DNA from: Neoarius graeffei
Taxonomy: Eukaryota; Chordata; Actinopteri; Siluriformes; Ariidae
Direction of reading: 5' to 3'
NCBI RefSeq assembly: GCF_027579695.1
Contig: NC_083571.1
Span: forward strand, 38,452,943 to 38,516,942
Length of the DNA stretch: 64,000 nucleotides
Shown: positions 39,641 to 63,500 of the stretch, in pieces
Position numbering within the stretch: the first letter of the stretch is position 1
How the letters are laid out: the number at the start of each line of letters is the position of its first letter
Made by a program: the position numbers and the translations under genes
The notes under the pieces: model-generated
Told to the model about the DNA's origin: nothing
Seen by the model: only the letters and a program-made list of their open reading frames with translations
Database searches by the model: none

Positions 39641-42600
39641 TACCCCCACCGCCCGACTCAGGCCGGGCGCCTGTCCGGCCTGCAGCCGACTCCCCCCCCC
39701 CCTTGACGGGAGAGGAAGTCCGCCATGACCATCTGCACCCCCGGCCTGTGGACCACCTTGAAGTTGAAGGGTTGGAGTGCCAGATACCAACGGGTGATCC
39801 GCGCGTTGGCACCCTTCATGCGGTGGAGCCACTGGAGGGGCGCGTGGTCCGAACAGAGGGTGAAAGGGCGCCCCAGCAGGTAGTAACGGAGGGCGAGGAC
39901 CGCCCACTTGATCGCCAGGCACTCTTTCTCAATCATGCTGTGGCGCCCTTCACGCACTGACAGCTTCCGGCTGATGTAAAGGACCGGGCGATCCTCCCCC
40001 TCCAACTGCTGGGACAAAACGGCCCCCAGCCCTCTGTCCGACGCATCCGTCTGTAACATAAAAGGGAGAGAGAAGTCAGGGGAGTGTAAAAGTGGCCCCC
40101 CACACAGTGCAGCCTTTACCTCAGAGAAAGCCCGCTGGCACTGCTCCGTCCACTGGACCGGATCTGGCGCCCCCTTTTTAGTGAGGTCAGTCAGCGGGCT
40201 GGTGACGTCCGAATAATTAGGTATAAACCTACGATAGTAGCCAGCCAGCCCCAGGAACTGTCTCACCCCCTTTTTGGTCTTGGGCCTCGGGCAGGCCGCA
40301 ATCACTGCTGTCTTATTAATTTGGGGACGCACCTGCCCGTTGCCCAAGTGGAAGCCCAGATACCGTACTTCCACCCGCCCAATCGCACACTTCTTTGGGT
40401 TGGCAGTGAGTCCCGCCCGCCTCAGCGACCTAAGGATGGCCCTCAGGTGTTGCAGGTGCCGCTGCCAGTCATTACTATAACTGATAATGTCGTCTAAATA
40501 AGCGGCCGCATAGGTGGCGTGGGGCCGGAGGACCCTGTCCATCAGCCGCTGAAACGTAGTGGGCGCCCCAAACAGCCCAAACGGAAGTGTGACGAACTGG
40601 TGTAAGCCGAACGGTGTGGAAAAGGCCGTTTTCTCCCGGGATAATGGAGTCAAGGGGATCTGCCAATATCCCTTCGTCAAATCCAGTGTCGAGTAAAAGC
40701 GAGCCGTGCCTAGTCGATCGAGCAGCTCATCAATACGAGGCATTGGGTACGCGTCGAATTTAGACACCGCGTTGACTTTTCTATAGTCCACACAGAACCG
40801 GACCGAGCCGTCGGCCTTGGGAACCAAGACCACCGGGCTGCTCCAGTCACTGTGGGACTCCTCGACGATGCCCATTTCGAGCATGGCCTGAAGTTCTTCC
40901 CGAACCACCTTTTTTTTGTGTTCGGGTAGCCTGTAAGGGCGGCTACGCACTACCACCCCCGGGGACGTCTCTATGTGGTGTTCTATGAGGTTAGTGCAAC
41001 CGGGCGGGGCGAGAACACATCCGAAAATTCGGCCTGCAACTGGGCGACCTCCGTGAGTTGGGTCGGGGAGAGGTGGTCTCCACAGGGGACCGGAGAGGTA
41101 CGTGCTGCCAATGTCCCTTTTTGAACCTCCGGCCCCAGCTCCGCCTTCTCCGGAACTACCGACACCAACGCCACGGGGACCTCCTCGTTCCAGAGTTTCA
41201 GCAGATTGAGGTGGTAGATCTGTAGTGCCCCCTCCCTGTCCATTCGCCTCACCTCATAGTCGACGTCCCCGACTCGCTGTGTGACCTCAAAGGGTCCTTG
41301 CCACTTGGCGATTAATTTGGAGCTCGACGTGGGCAACAGGACGAGTACCTTATCTCCCGGAGTGAACTCTCTAAGGCGCGTGCCCTTGTTGTACAGGCGG
41401 ACCTGCCGTTCCTGGGCCTGCCGCAAATTCTCCTGAGTTAGGTGGGTGAGCGTGTGGAGTTTTGCGCGCAGGTCCATAACATACTGAATTTCATTTTTGC
41501 TCTGTGAAGGTCCCTCCTCCCAATTTTCCCGCAGTACATCTAAGATGCCGCGCGGCTTACGCCCGTATAATAATTCAAACGGGGAGAACCCTGTGGAGGC
41601 TTGGGGGACCTCTCGCACTGCAAATAACAAAGGTTCGAGCCACTTATCCCAGTTACGTGCGTCCTCACTTACGAATTTTTTGATAATATTTTTGAGGGTG
41701 CGATTGAACCGTTCAACTAAACCGTCCGTCTGTGGGTGATAAACGCTGGTGCGGATCGGCTTAATACCCAGTAGCCCATACAGTTCGCTCAGTGTTTGTG
41801 ACATAAACGAGGTGCCTTGGTCAGTCAGAATCTCTTTCGGGATTCCAACCCAGGAGATGACGTGGAAGAGGGCCTCTGCAATACTGCATGCTGAGATATT
41901 GCGAAGAGGCACCGCTTCCAGGTATCACGTTGCATAGTCCACCAGAACCAATATAAAGCGGTACCCTCGTGTTGACCGATCTAATGGCCCGACGAGATCC
42001 ATCCCAATTCTTTCGAACGGGGTCTCGATTAATGGTAGGGGGCACAAGGGCACTTTTGGAATGGCCGCTGGGTTTACTAACTGGCATTCGCGGCACGCCG
42101 TACACCACTTACGGACGTCGCCGCGAATCCCCGGCCAATAGAATCGGGCCATTATCCGGGCTAGTGTCTTATCCTGCCTGAGGTGTCCAGCCATGGGATT
42201 AAAGTGAGCCGCCTGGAATACTAATTCCCGGCAGCTCTTTGGAATTAATAACTGGGTGACTCGCTCTTTCGTCTGAGTGTCCTGCGTCACTCGGTATAAT
42301 CTATCCTTCAAAATGGAAAAATAGGGGAAGGACAGGGTGGTGTTCGGCTGGAGCGTTTGACCATCGATTACTCTCACTTGGTCAAACGCATGTCGCAGAG
42401 TCTCGTCTCGCGATTGTTCCAGTGGGAAATCCACGAGGGATTCCCCAATAGAAAGAGGAGGAGCCAGCGGCTCCACACTCTGTCGCGGAGATGTCGTAGA
42501 CGGCTCTGCGACCGCAGCTCCAGCCAAAGCGACACCGGGACCCTCCCCTGTCAACCGGCAGGACCCACTCTTTACTAGGCGTGCCATTAAACCCTGAAAT

Positions 42601-43931
42601 CCCGGCCAATCAGTCCCCAAAATTAAAGAGTGGGTAAGGCGAGGATTAACCGCCACCTTCACTATGGATTTTTCCCCTCTGAAATATATGTGGACCGACA
42701 CCAACAGGTATCTGTGAACATCCCCGTGCACACACAACACCTTCACCCCCTGTGCTCCCCCCAATGCCTCGTCTTGCACCAGGCTTTGGCGGATCGAGGT
42801 CTGATTGCAACCCGAATCCACCAACGCCTGATATGTAGCCCCTTGTACACTTACCGGTATGCGATATGCTCCGGCCCGATCGAGGGCAGCTTCTGGCGCA
42901 TCGGGGATCCGCACCACCGCCCCACCTCCCATAGCTGCGCACTGTTGCTGCAGGTGGCCCGGTTCCCCGCAGCGCCAGCAAACCGGCCTGGGCCTTCCCT
43001 CTGCAACTGTGTTCTGGGGCTCACTCACCTGAGGGGGGGGAGAGACAGACACAGAAGGGATTAACGGGAGGGCACCACGGGTGCGGCGGGCCGGCTGGGG
43101 TGGAGCCGGCCCCCGCCTCCGTGGTGGGGGAATGGGGCGAGGACGGGACACAGAGGGGGGGAGAAAGAGAGAGAGAAGAGGGGAGAAGAGGCAGCGTCGT
43201 TGGCCGTCCTGCCGCCGGAACAGCCGCCAAATGATCCTCCGCCAGTCCTACGGCCTGATCCAGCGACGCCGGGCGGTGGCACTGGACCCACTCTGCGGTT
43301 CCGGCTGGTAAGCGGGCGATGAATTGCTCCAGCACCACCTGATCGATGATTCTCTCGGCGTCGCGATCGTCTGCCCTCAGCCACCGCCAGCAGGCGTCCC
43401 GGAGTTGCTGGCCAAACGCGAATGGCCGGCCGACTTCCTCCATCCGCAGCGCGCGGTAGCGCTGGCGCTGTTGTTCGGGCGTGCGCCCCACGCGCTGGAG
43501 GACGGCCCGGCGAAGGTCGGCGGGGAGCTGTAGTGCGGCCAGCTGCACCTCTCCCGTGAGGAGGGGGAGGAGGCGCGCCGCGCGCTGCTCCATCGGCCAC
43601 CCCGAGGCTTCGGCGACTTGCTCGAACAAGGTGATAAATGCTTCGGGGTCGTCCTGCGGGCCCATCTTGGTCATGGTGAGGGGAGACGGGCCCGTGGCCG
43701 GGGCGCTGGTGGATCCCGCCGACGCAAGGAGATGCCGGAACGCCTCTCGATCTTCCTGCTGGGTCAGCACCAGGGCTTCAAAGCATCGCTCCTGCTCCTT
43801 TCGGAGCATGACGAGTGCCTGGTGCTGGCTCTGCTGAGCCGTGGCGAGGGCGTGGACCAAGTCCGCGAACGGGGAGGATTCCATGGGGCTGCAAAGCTGG
43901 TGCTCCACCTTGTCCCGGGTTTCGGCACCAC

Positions 43932-44251
43932 TGTAGCGCGAATAAAGTGTGGGTGGAGCACAGAGGACGGCAGGACAACGTTTAGATGCAGAGAAGGATA
44001 TTTATTAATCAACTTTTCAGTCGAGATGCAGCGTAAGCCCACATACACACGCACACACACACACTCTGCTTCCGGTCCCGGGTCGCGCTCCCTATGCTCT
44101 CTCTCTGCCTCCTTAAATAGGGAGCGGTTACTGGGAAAACACACACAAAACACAGGTTAACTACCGTCAGGTGTAGCGATTCTGCCACTCACCTTCCCTG
44201 GCTCCGCCCTCCTGTCACAGACCGGCGCTTGACCACGCCCCCGCTGCCACA
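43932..44251 (-). repeat. LTR (5' side of the minus-strand element)
   Basis: 320 bp. It differs from its partner by about two substitutions and a small change in a CA-rich run, roughly 1% divergence. Confidence 0.92.
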
Positions 44252-44256
44252 CTTTG

Positions 44257-45208
44257 CCTCACAACAAATTGACTTCTTTGTGAGCTTGAATAAAACACCC
44301 GATGTTTCTGCCTCAGTACTTTGGGAGGCCTTAAAGGCATACATCAGGGAGGAGATAATCTCCTACGCAGGATATGAGAAGAAACTCAGGAGGGAAAAAT
44401 TAACTAAGCTGATGCAATGCATATCTGAACTCGACAGGTTGTACGCTACTTACAAAACTCCAGAGCTATATAAAGAGCACCTCTGTCTACAGTCAGAATT
44501 CGATGCCCTAATGACACACCGTACCACTGAACTTCTCCTACAAATGAGGTCCCAGTTCTATGAGCATGGAGATAAGGCTAGTAAATTGTTAGCACACCAA
44601 TTACGTCAGGCATCTACATCTCACCATATCCCACAAATTCAGACTAATTCGCGTATCACCACTGAACCCATGGAAATTAATAATGTGTTTAAGGAATTTT
44701 ATATGTCTCTCTATTCATCTGATCAAGATACCACTCCTGATTTTGACAGTTTCTTTGAAAATTTGGACATTCCCTCACTTGATCAACCAGCTGCGGAAGA
44801 GTTAGAGAGGCCAATTACTATCGCTGTACTTAATACAGCTGCATCATCTCTGCAAAATGGGAAAAGCCCTGGGCCAGATGGCGTTCCTTCCGAATTTTTC
44901 AAAAAGTTTTGGCACAAGCTTGCCCGTTTGTTATTGGATATGTTCAATGAATCATTTGAATCCGTCCGCCTTCCCCTAACTCTCAATCAAGCCTCCATTT
45001 CCCTTCTCCTAAAAAAAGGCAAGGACCTGTTAGCCTGCACCTCTTATCGTCCAATAAGTTTACTGAATGTTGATTTTAAATTGGTATCCAAACTATTAGC
45101 ATTACGTCTGGAATCCATCCTCCCTTCCATCGTTTCCTTGGACCAAACGGGGTTCATTCAAAATAGGCACTCCTTCTCTAACCTTAGACGTTTGTTCAAT
45201 GTACTTTA
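44257..45208 (+). pseudogene. LINE ORF2, linker and first part of RT
   Basis: Open reading through KSPGPDGVPSEFFKKFW (RT motif near 44860), LLLKKGKDLLACTSYRPISL and LDQTGFIQNRHSFSNLRRLF, ending at the TA where the Tc1 inserted. Removing the Tc1 and one TA restores the reading NVLYN-VSSSDTHEA without any change. Confidence 0.88.
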
Positions 45209-46821
45209 CAACCCCGATTCCAAAAAAGTTGGGACAAAGTACAAATTGTAAATAAAAACAGAATGCAATGATGTGGAAGTTTCAAAATTCCATATTTTAT
45301 TCAGAATAGAACATAGATGACATATCAAATGTTTAAACTGAGAAAATGTATCATTTAAAGAGAAAAATTAGGTGATTTTAAATTTCATGACAACAACACA
45401 TCTCAAAAAAGTTGGGACAAGGCCATGTTTACCACTGTGAGATGTCCCCTTTTCTCTTTACAACAGTCTGTAAACGTCTGGGGACTGAGGAGACAAGTTG
45501 CTCAAGTTTAGGGATAGGAATGTTAACCCATTCTTGTCTAATGTAGGATTCTAGTTGCTCAACTGTCTTAGGTCTTTTTTGTCGTATCTTCTGTTTTATG
45601 ATGCACCAAATGTTTTCGATGGGTGAAAGATCTGGACTGCAGGCTGGCCAGCTCAGTACCCAGACCCTTCTTCTACGCAGCCATGATGCTGTAATTGATG
45701 CAGTATGTGGTTTGGCATTGTCATGTTGGAAAATGCAAGGTCTTCCCTGAAAGAGACGTCATCTGGATGGGAGCATATGTTGCTCTAGAACCTGGATATA
45801 CCTTTCAGCATTGATGGTGTCTTTCCAGATGTGTAAGCTGCCCATGCCACACACATTAATGCAACCCCATACCATCAGAGATGCAGGCTTCTGAACTGAG
45901 CGCTGATAACAACTCGGGTCGTCCTTCTCCTCTTTAGTCCGAATGACACGGCGTCCCTGATTTCCATAAAGAACTTCAAATTTTGATTCGTCTGACCACA
46001 GAACAGTTTTCCACTTTGCCACAGTCCATTTTAAATGAGCCTTGGCCCAGAGAAGACGTCTGCACTTCTGGATCATGTTTAGATACAGCTTCTTCTTTGA
46101 ACTATAGAGTTTTAGCTGGCAACGGCGGATGGCACAGTGAATTGTGTTCACAGATAATGTTCTCTGGAAATATTCCTGAGCCCATTTTGTGATTTCCAAT
46201 ACAGAAGCATGCCTGTATGTGATGCAGTGCCGTCTAAGAGCCCGAAGATCACGGGCACCCAGTATGGTTTTCCGGCCTTGACCCTTACGCACAGAGATTC
46301 TTCCAGATTCTCTGAATCTTTTGATGATCTTATGCACTGTAGATGATGATATGTTCAAACTCTTTGCAATTTTACACTGTCGAACTCCTTTCTGATATTG
46401 CTCCAGTACAGTATTTGTCGGCGCAGAATTAGGGGGATTGGTGATCCTCTTCCCATCTTTACTTCTGAGAGCCGCTGCCACTCCAAGATGCTCTTTCTAA
46501 ACCCAGTCATGTTAATGACCTATTGCCAATTGACCTAATGAGTTGCAATTTGGTCCTCCAGCTGTTCCTTTTTTGTACCTTTAACTTTTCCAGCCTCTTA
46601 TTGCCCCTGTCCCAACTTTTTTGAAATGTGTTGCTGTCATGAAATTTCAAATGAGCCAATATTTGGCATGAAATTTCAAAATGTCTCACTTTCGACATTT
46701 GATATGTTGTCTATGTTCTATCGTGAATACAATGTCAGTTTTTGAGATTTGTAAATTATTGCATTCCGTTTTTATTTACAATTTGTACTTTGTCCCAACT
46801 TTTTTGGAAGCTTTGGAGTTG
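45209..46821 (-). mobile_element. Tc1-like transposon inserted in the LINE RT
   Basis: The left end CAACCCCGATTCCAAAAAAG and the right end, read inverted, CAACTCCAAAGCTTCCAAAA are bordered by TA (45207-45208 and 46822-46823). The ends share AAAAAAGTTGGGACAAAGTA. Confidence 0.92.
45429..46481 (-). pseudogene. Tc1-like transposase, one premature stop
   Basis: HTH region ([19 protein letters not shown]), then [11 protein letters not shown] with the first Asp, [24 protein letters not shown] with the second Asp, and LSPIENIWCIIKQK with the Glu. The frame is open from 46481 down to a TGA near 45757, where the family sequence would predict CGA (Arg), a typical CpG-decay change. Downstream of it the frame continues unbroken to the normal end. 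The start codon is uncertain; the true start may lie slightly upstream. Confidence 0.85.
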
Positions 46822-46823
46822 TA

Positions 46824-48851
46824 CAATGTCTCCTCTTCTGACACCCACGAAGCTGTGATATCATTAGACGCCGAAAAGGCATTTGACAGAGTTGAGTGGG
46901 ATTACCTCTTCTATGTCTTGGAGAAATTTGGTTTTAAGAATAGTTTTATTTCATGGATTAAGTTGCTTTATTCAGCCCCACAAGCCTCAATCAGGATGAA
47001 TAATATCCAATCAGAATATTTTCACCTATATCGCTCTACTAGACAGGGTTGCCCTTTGAGCCCTCTATTATTCGCAACTGCTATTGAACCTCTCTCGATA
47101 GCCCTTCAGTCCAACCACCTTATTACAGGCATATTTAGAAATGATATTCAGCTGAGAGTTTTCCTTTATGCAGATGACCTACTTTTATATGTTTCCAACC
47201 TGCCTGTCTCAGTTCCCGCTGCTCTTGCCACTCTTCATTCATTTGGTCAAATTTCTGGATATAAATTAAATTTAAACAAAAGCGAGATATTTCCCATTAA
47301 CCCCGCTGCTAAGAAGTATCCCCTGGAAAACTTTCCCTTTAAAGTTGCTCAACATAGTTTTGTATATCTTGGTATTCATGTTACGCACAAATTTGAAGAC
47401 CTCTACAAAGCTAACTTTGCCCCCCTATTGACCCGAATCCAGAAAGACTTTGAACGATGGTCTCTGCTTAATATGTCTTTGATTGCACGTGTCAACTCTG
47501 TTAAAATGAATGTACTCCCAAGACTCCCCTACCTGTTCCAGTGCGTACAACTCTTCCTCCCTCAGTCTTTTTTCTGTAAACTAGATAGCCTGATCTCTGA
47601 ATTTATCTGGAACCAGAAGGTTCCTAGGCTGCGCAAACAATATTTGCAAAGGCCGAAGCCACTGGGAGGGCTGGCCTTGCCAAATTTTAGGTTCTATTAT
47701 TGGGCCACCAACATCAGGATTCTTAAGCACTGGCTTCAATATGAGGCTTTTGATCCTCCCCCAGCATGGCTGGTTATGGAGGCAAGTTCAGCAAAACCAG
47801 TGACCTTGAAAGCCCTAGTGCACTCCCCTATCCACTCCTCCACTTTTCCCTACACCAAGAATGTGATTAAGGCCTCACTTAGGATTTGGGTCCAGTTTAA
47901 GCACCACTTTGGCCTACAGACATACTCTATTTATGCACCACTAGCAGCTAACCATGCTTTTCCTCCTTCCCTCATAGATGGTGTTTTCTTAAGGTGGACG
48001 AATCTTGGTATTCATAACTTCAAAGACCTGTATATTGATAATGTTTTTGCTTCTTTTCAGCAACTTTTAGTTAAATTCTCACTTCCTAAGCAGCACTTCT
48101 TTAGATATTTACAAGTCCACAGTTTTGTTCAGGGCACATTCCCTAGCTTTCCTAATTTACCCTCTGACTCTGCTTTGGATGGCTTCCTGACGCCAATTCC
48201 TATTCTTAAAGGCTCTCTCTCATATATTTATAATCAAATTAATCTTTTACGTTCAGAGCCCCTAGGCTTAATAAAGTCACTCTGGGAGGAGGACCTGGGG
48301 GTGGAGATATCAGAAGAAGTCTGGACAGAGATTTTGAGATGCGTACATAAATCTTCTATTTGCGCTAGACACAGTCTTATTCAGTGTAAAGTTGTACACC
48401 GTACCTATTACACTAAGGCTCGACTGGCTAAAACTTATGATGGTGTAATTCCAACTTGTGATAGGTGTCAGCAATCTCCTGCAAACCTTATACATATTCT
48501 GGCATTGTCCATCTCTACATAATTATTGGGTTGAGATTTTTAATACCCTGTCAGAGGTAGTTGGGGAAAAAAATAAAACCAAGTTCTCTGAGTGCACTGT
48601 TTGGGGTCCCTTCTAAGTCCAAAAAGGATGCACTTGCTTTTTCTACCTTGCTAGCCAGAAGATTAATTGTAATTAATTGGAAATCAACGATTCCACCCCG
48701 TCACGCCCACTGGATTAGAGACGCCCTTTATTTTCTGAAGTTGGAGAAAATTAGACTGTCTTTGACTGGCTGTTCCAGTAAATTTGGGAAATTATGGGGC
48801 CCATTCTTTCAATTCGTTATGAGGACAGATCTTTCACTCGCCCCTGACTGA
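46824..48851 (+). pseudogene. LINE ORF2, second part of RT and C-terminal domain
   Basis: The frame continues from the Tc1 junction with SLDAEKAFDRVEWDYLF (catalytic Asp), STRQGCPLSPLLFA, FLYADDLLLYV (the YADD active site near 47170), and then the long C-terminal region with PKPLGGLALPNFRFYYWA. It is open to 48522. A one-base deletion near 48500 shifts the last part, which continues as VGEKIKPSSLSALFG to about 48851. Confidence 0.9.
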
Positions 48852-49061
48852 CATGACTGAGGCAGCTAAGAGAGATGCCATTACTCTGACTTGGGATGTC
48901 TGTTGCTATGTCTATTGCTGTTTACTGTTACCTGACTGATGTGCCTGGTCCTTTTTTTTTTGTCTAAAAAAGAAAGAATGTATACTTAACTCTTTGTAAA
49001 TGTTTCAATATAATAATTGTATACGTCTGCAAAACCCAATAAACAAAGTTTAAAAAGAAAA
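48852..49061 (+). other. LINE 3' UTR and A-rich tail
   Basis: Runs from the end of ORF2 to AATAAACAAAG and an A-rich tail that adjoins the right target duplication at 49062-49077. Confidence 0.8.
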
Positions 49062-49077
49062 AAAAAGGTCACACAGA

Positions 49078-49459
49078 AGAAGCAGCAGCAACCTTTGTCA
49101 CATGCACACTTCAAGCACAGTGAAATTCATCCTCTGCATTTAACCCATCTGAAGCAATGAACACACGTGCGCGCGCGCACACACACACAGAGCAGTGGGC
49201 AGCCACACTCCAGTGCCCGGGGAGCACTCAGGGGTCAGGTACCTTGCTCAAGGGCACTTCAGCCCAAGGCCACCCCACGTTAACCTAACTACATGTCTTT
49301 GGACTGTGGGGGAAACTGGAACACCCAGAGGAAACCCACACAAACATGGGGAGAACATGCAAACTCCACACAGAAAGGCCCTCGTCAGCCACGGGGCTCG
49401 AACCCAGGACCTTCTTGCTGTGAGGCGACAGTGCTAACCACTACACCACCGTGCCGCCC
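49078..49459 (-). mobile_element. Composite repeat: generic fish repeat joined to SINE head
   Basis: 49078-49265 carries GTGAAATTCATCCTCTGCATT and CTTGCTCAAGGGCACTTCAG, phrases frequent in fish repeats. From about 49265 it continues as the SINE body and head to 49459. The junction lacks the normal SINE tail, so this is either recombination or a hybrid retroposon. Confidence 0.6.
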
Positions 49460-49541
49460 TAGACACGGAGACAGTTACTAAATAGTTAACATATTTTTAT
49501 ACTTTGAAATGATTAAAAAAAAGTAAATTCAAATACTTAAA
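49460..49541. repeat. Duplicated flank, copy 1
   Basis: Matches 49903-49985 closely (GAGACAGTTACTAAA ... AGTAAATTCAAATACTTAAAT). Each copy directly follows a SINE head. Confidence 0.85.
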
Positions 49542-49902
49542 TATCTCATCTAGCTGCTTTATCCTGTTCTACAGGGTCACAGGCAAGCTAGAGCCTATCC
49601 CAGCTGACTACGGGCGAAAGGCGGGGTACACCCTGGACAAGTCGCCAGGTCATCACAGGGCTGACACATAGACACAGACAACCATTCACATTCACACCTA
49701 CGGTCAATTTAGAGTCACCAGTTAACCTAACCTGCATGTCTTTGGACTGTAGGGGAAACCAGAGCACCCGGAGGAAACCCATGCGGACACGGAGAGAACA
49801 TGCAAACTCCACACAGAAAGGCCCTCGTCGGACACGGGGCTCGAACCCAGGACCTTCTTGCTGTGAGGCGACAGTGCTAACCACTACACCACCGTGCCGC
49901 CC
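49542..49902 (-). mobile_element. tRNA-derived SINE
   Basis: Full-length apart from a shortened tail. It is followed by the second copy of the duplicated flank, so it belongs to a duplicated SINE + flank unit with a 443-bp period. Confidence 0.85.
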
Positions 49903-49990
49903 TAGACACAGAGACAGTTACTAAAGAGTTAACACATTTTTATACTTTGAAACGATTAAAAAAAGTAAATTCAAATACTTAAATATTTAC
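49903..49990. repeat. Duplicated flank, copy 2
   Basis: Partner of 49460-49541. Confidence 0.85.
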
Positions 49991-50029
49991 TATTTAAACT
50001 TGGATTACAGTTTGCTTTGTTTTCCAAAA

Positions 50030-50288
50030 CAGGGGATAAGGCAGTAATGGTGCACGGTCCCTTTAAGAGCGATCAATCGCCGAAAAAGGTGACGCAATGA
50101 CCACGCATGCGCATAAAAAGCAGGAAGTTTGGCTATGACGTGTCCGGAAGTGAACGAGCGTCAAAACAGGAGCTGGCTGCGGGTTAATATGCAGTAGTGA
50201 CTAGAAAAATATATATATATATATATATTACTGGTAAATAAACTACTTCCGCCCTCAAGTGCGCGCTGAGGAAGAGGAATAATTCACC
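50030..50288 (+). promoter_or_regulatory. pi4k2b: Putative pi4k2b promoter and 5' UTR
   Basis: CpG-rich and TATA-less, with an NRF1-like GCATGCGC at about 50104-50111 and an ETS-type CCGGAAGTG near 50141. A short (AT)n lies at 50206-50228. The start codon follows at 50289 in the context ACCATGATG. Confidence 0.5.
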
Positions 50289-61998
<11,710 letters not shown>

Positions 61999-63500
61999 CG
62001 TAGGAACTATGTGACGTGGAAGGCATGGTCTGCTCATGAAGTTCTAAATCTGGCCTGGAAACTTGGAGTCTAAAGGGGGAACTTGCTTCACTTCAAGTGT
62101 GTACTTTTGGAAAGTTTAAGGATGCTGAAGAGGAGATGCCTGCGGGGGAGGGAGGGTGGGCGGGGCTCTGTGATGAAGATCTAATTGGGAGATTAATGTA
62201 TTTTACTACGACTTGCTGAAAGTTTCGACACCAAGATGATTTTCTACTTGGGGGGGCTTTTCAGGATAATTTCTAACTTTAGAGCAGTTAGGAAACCCTT
62301 TCACTCATGGGGGGGGGGGGATTCTTTCACATCCTTATTGACCAAGATGACCTTTCCAACTAGGAACAGGGGGACAACATCCTGAACTGGAAATTCAAAA
62401 AGTCAGACTCAACTTTGGTGGATGATGTTCCTCTTAAGATGGTACCAGAAAGTCAAAAATCCCTTTTCTGGCTTAAAAAAAAAAGTGCTTCTGTTCCAGG
62501 AAAGAATTGAAGGCATTTCTTTGGTCCAGATGCCACTGGCAGTAGAAGAACCTAGATGAGGAGGTGGACTGTAAGGAATCTTTCACTGCAAAAGGTTCAG
62601 ATCCAGTTCCTGCTCATGGGGAACCAGTAGATGAAGCTCCTGGGTGTCTTTTGAGGAAGTTCTCAAGATATTCTTAAGTCCACATTAAGACCGATGGTAC
62701 AATGACATCAAAAATAGCTTCCACTAGAAAACTAGCAGGGGTCTTTGTCTTTTAAGAAAATAATTGGGCACATTGTCATGGAATGTAGCAAAAGAATCTG
62801 TCACTTCCTGCTAACGGGGAACCACGAGGAAAGGGATGCCTCTTGGAACCCTAGTTATTTGCGAATGATCATAAACTAAACGCTGACATCCCAACTAGGA
62901 AGGGCTGGATAACGTCCTGAGAAGTAGTTCTAACTGCAGAAAGACATTTCTCTTACAGGTGTTGGAAACTTAAACACCAGGTTTGAGTAATAAAATGGTA
63001 TTTCTAGGCAAAAGGTGGCACTTTATTTTATTTTTTAATACACGGTGGTGTGAAGTGAAGGTCTTTCTCTTTTTCCTGAATCTTTCTTACCGTTTTTGCT
63101 CGACACGCTGCATCGGATATAAAAAGGGAATCTCCTCTTTAAAGTTGTTTAAAAAAAAAACTGCCTTTTTTTTTTTTTAAATACTATAAAACTTAAATGA
63201 GGAATGAAGCATAAAATGTTGTGAAACTTGAAAAAAGAAACCATTTTGCTTGAATATATGCTGCAAGTTTACATTTCATGCAGATTCTCTTGGAAGGTTA
63301 TAGAGGCCAAGCAGAATCACTGGTGGTATTTTGATCCGCTTTGAATGTATTTAATCAGAATGGGGTGAGTTGAGCACACCCTGATTAAACAAAATGAAAA
63401 ATTATTTCATGTCTGCATCATGGACTTGACATTCCTGCTGAATGGTTGTTGAAACTGTACTTAAATGAAAAATCAATCAAATAAATGAGTATTATAAAAC
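61999..63500 (+). other. pi4k2b: pi4k2b 3' UTR
   Basis: About 1.5 kb of non-repetitive sequence from the stop codon to a polyadenylation signal. It shows loosely repeated phrases such as GGAACC/AAGTTC and AGAAAC, but no other gene. Confidence 0.6.
63480..63485 (+). terminator. pi4k2b: pi4k2b polyadenylation signal (AATAAA)
   Basis: A canonical AATAAA, with a T/G-rich stretch (ACTTGTCTTC) about 30 bases downstream. Confidence 0.65.

Larger units (their letters stand above)
39323..44251 (-). mobile_element. Ty3/Gypsy-kin LTR retrotransposon with Gmr1-like domain order (fossil)
   Basis: A complete element flanked by the 5-bp duplication CTTTG (39318-39322 and 44252-44256), inserted into the LINE. 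Parts in transcript order on the minus strand: LTR, primer-binding region next to it, gag with a zinc knuckle (about 43.9-42.9 kb), protease (about 42.8), integrase with HHCC and core (about 42.25-41.7) and a GPY/F-type tail (about 41.3), then reverse transcriptase (about 40.95-40.25) and RNase H (about 40.1-39.7), a G-rich polypurine tract and LTR. Integrase before RT is the order known for Gmr1-type elements. The LTRs differ by only a few bases, so it is young. It looks nearly whole, with about two or three apparent breaks. Confidence 0.9.
36338..49061 (+). mobile_element. Near full-length L1-type LINE, split by three insertions
   Basis: Bounded by a 16-bp target duplication, AAAAAGGTCACACAGA (36322-36337 and 49062-49077), and ending in an A-rich tail after AATAAACAAAG. 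After removing the MITE (38333-39235), the LTR element (39323-44256 with duplication) and the Tc1 (45209-46823), about 5.3 kb of LINE remain: 5' UTR, a short ORF1, an endonuclease region and a long RT region. Confidence 0.9.

Noticed and set aside
43061-43600. Ala/Arg/Pro-rich frame overlapping the gag region
   Set aside because: Shadow of the GC-rich gag sequence in another frame.
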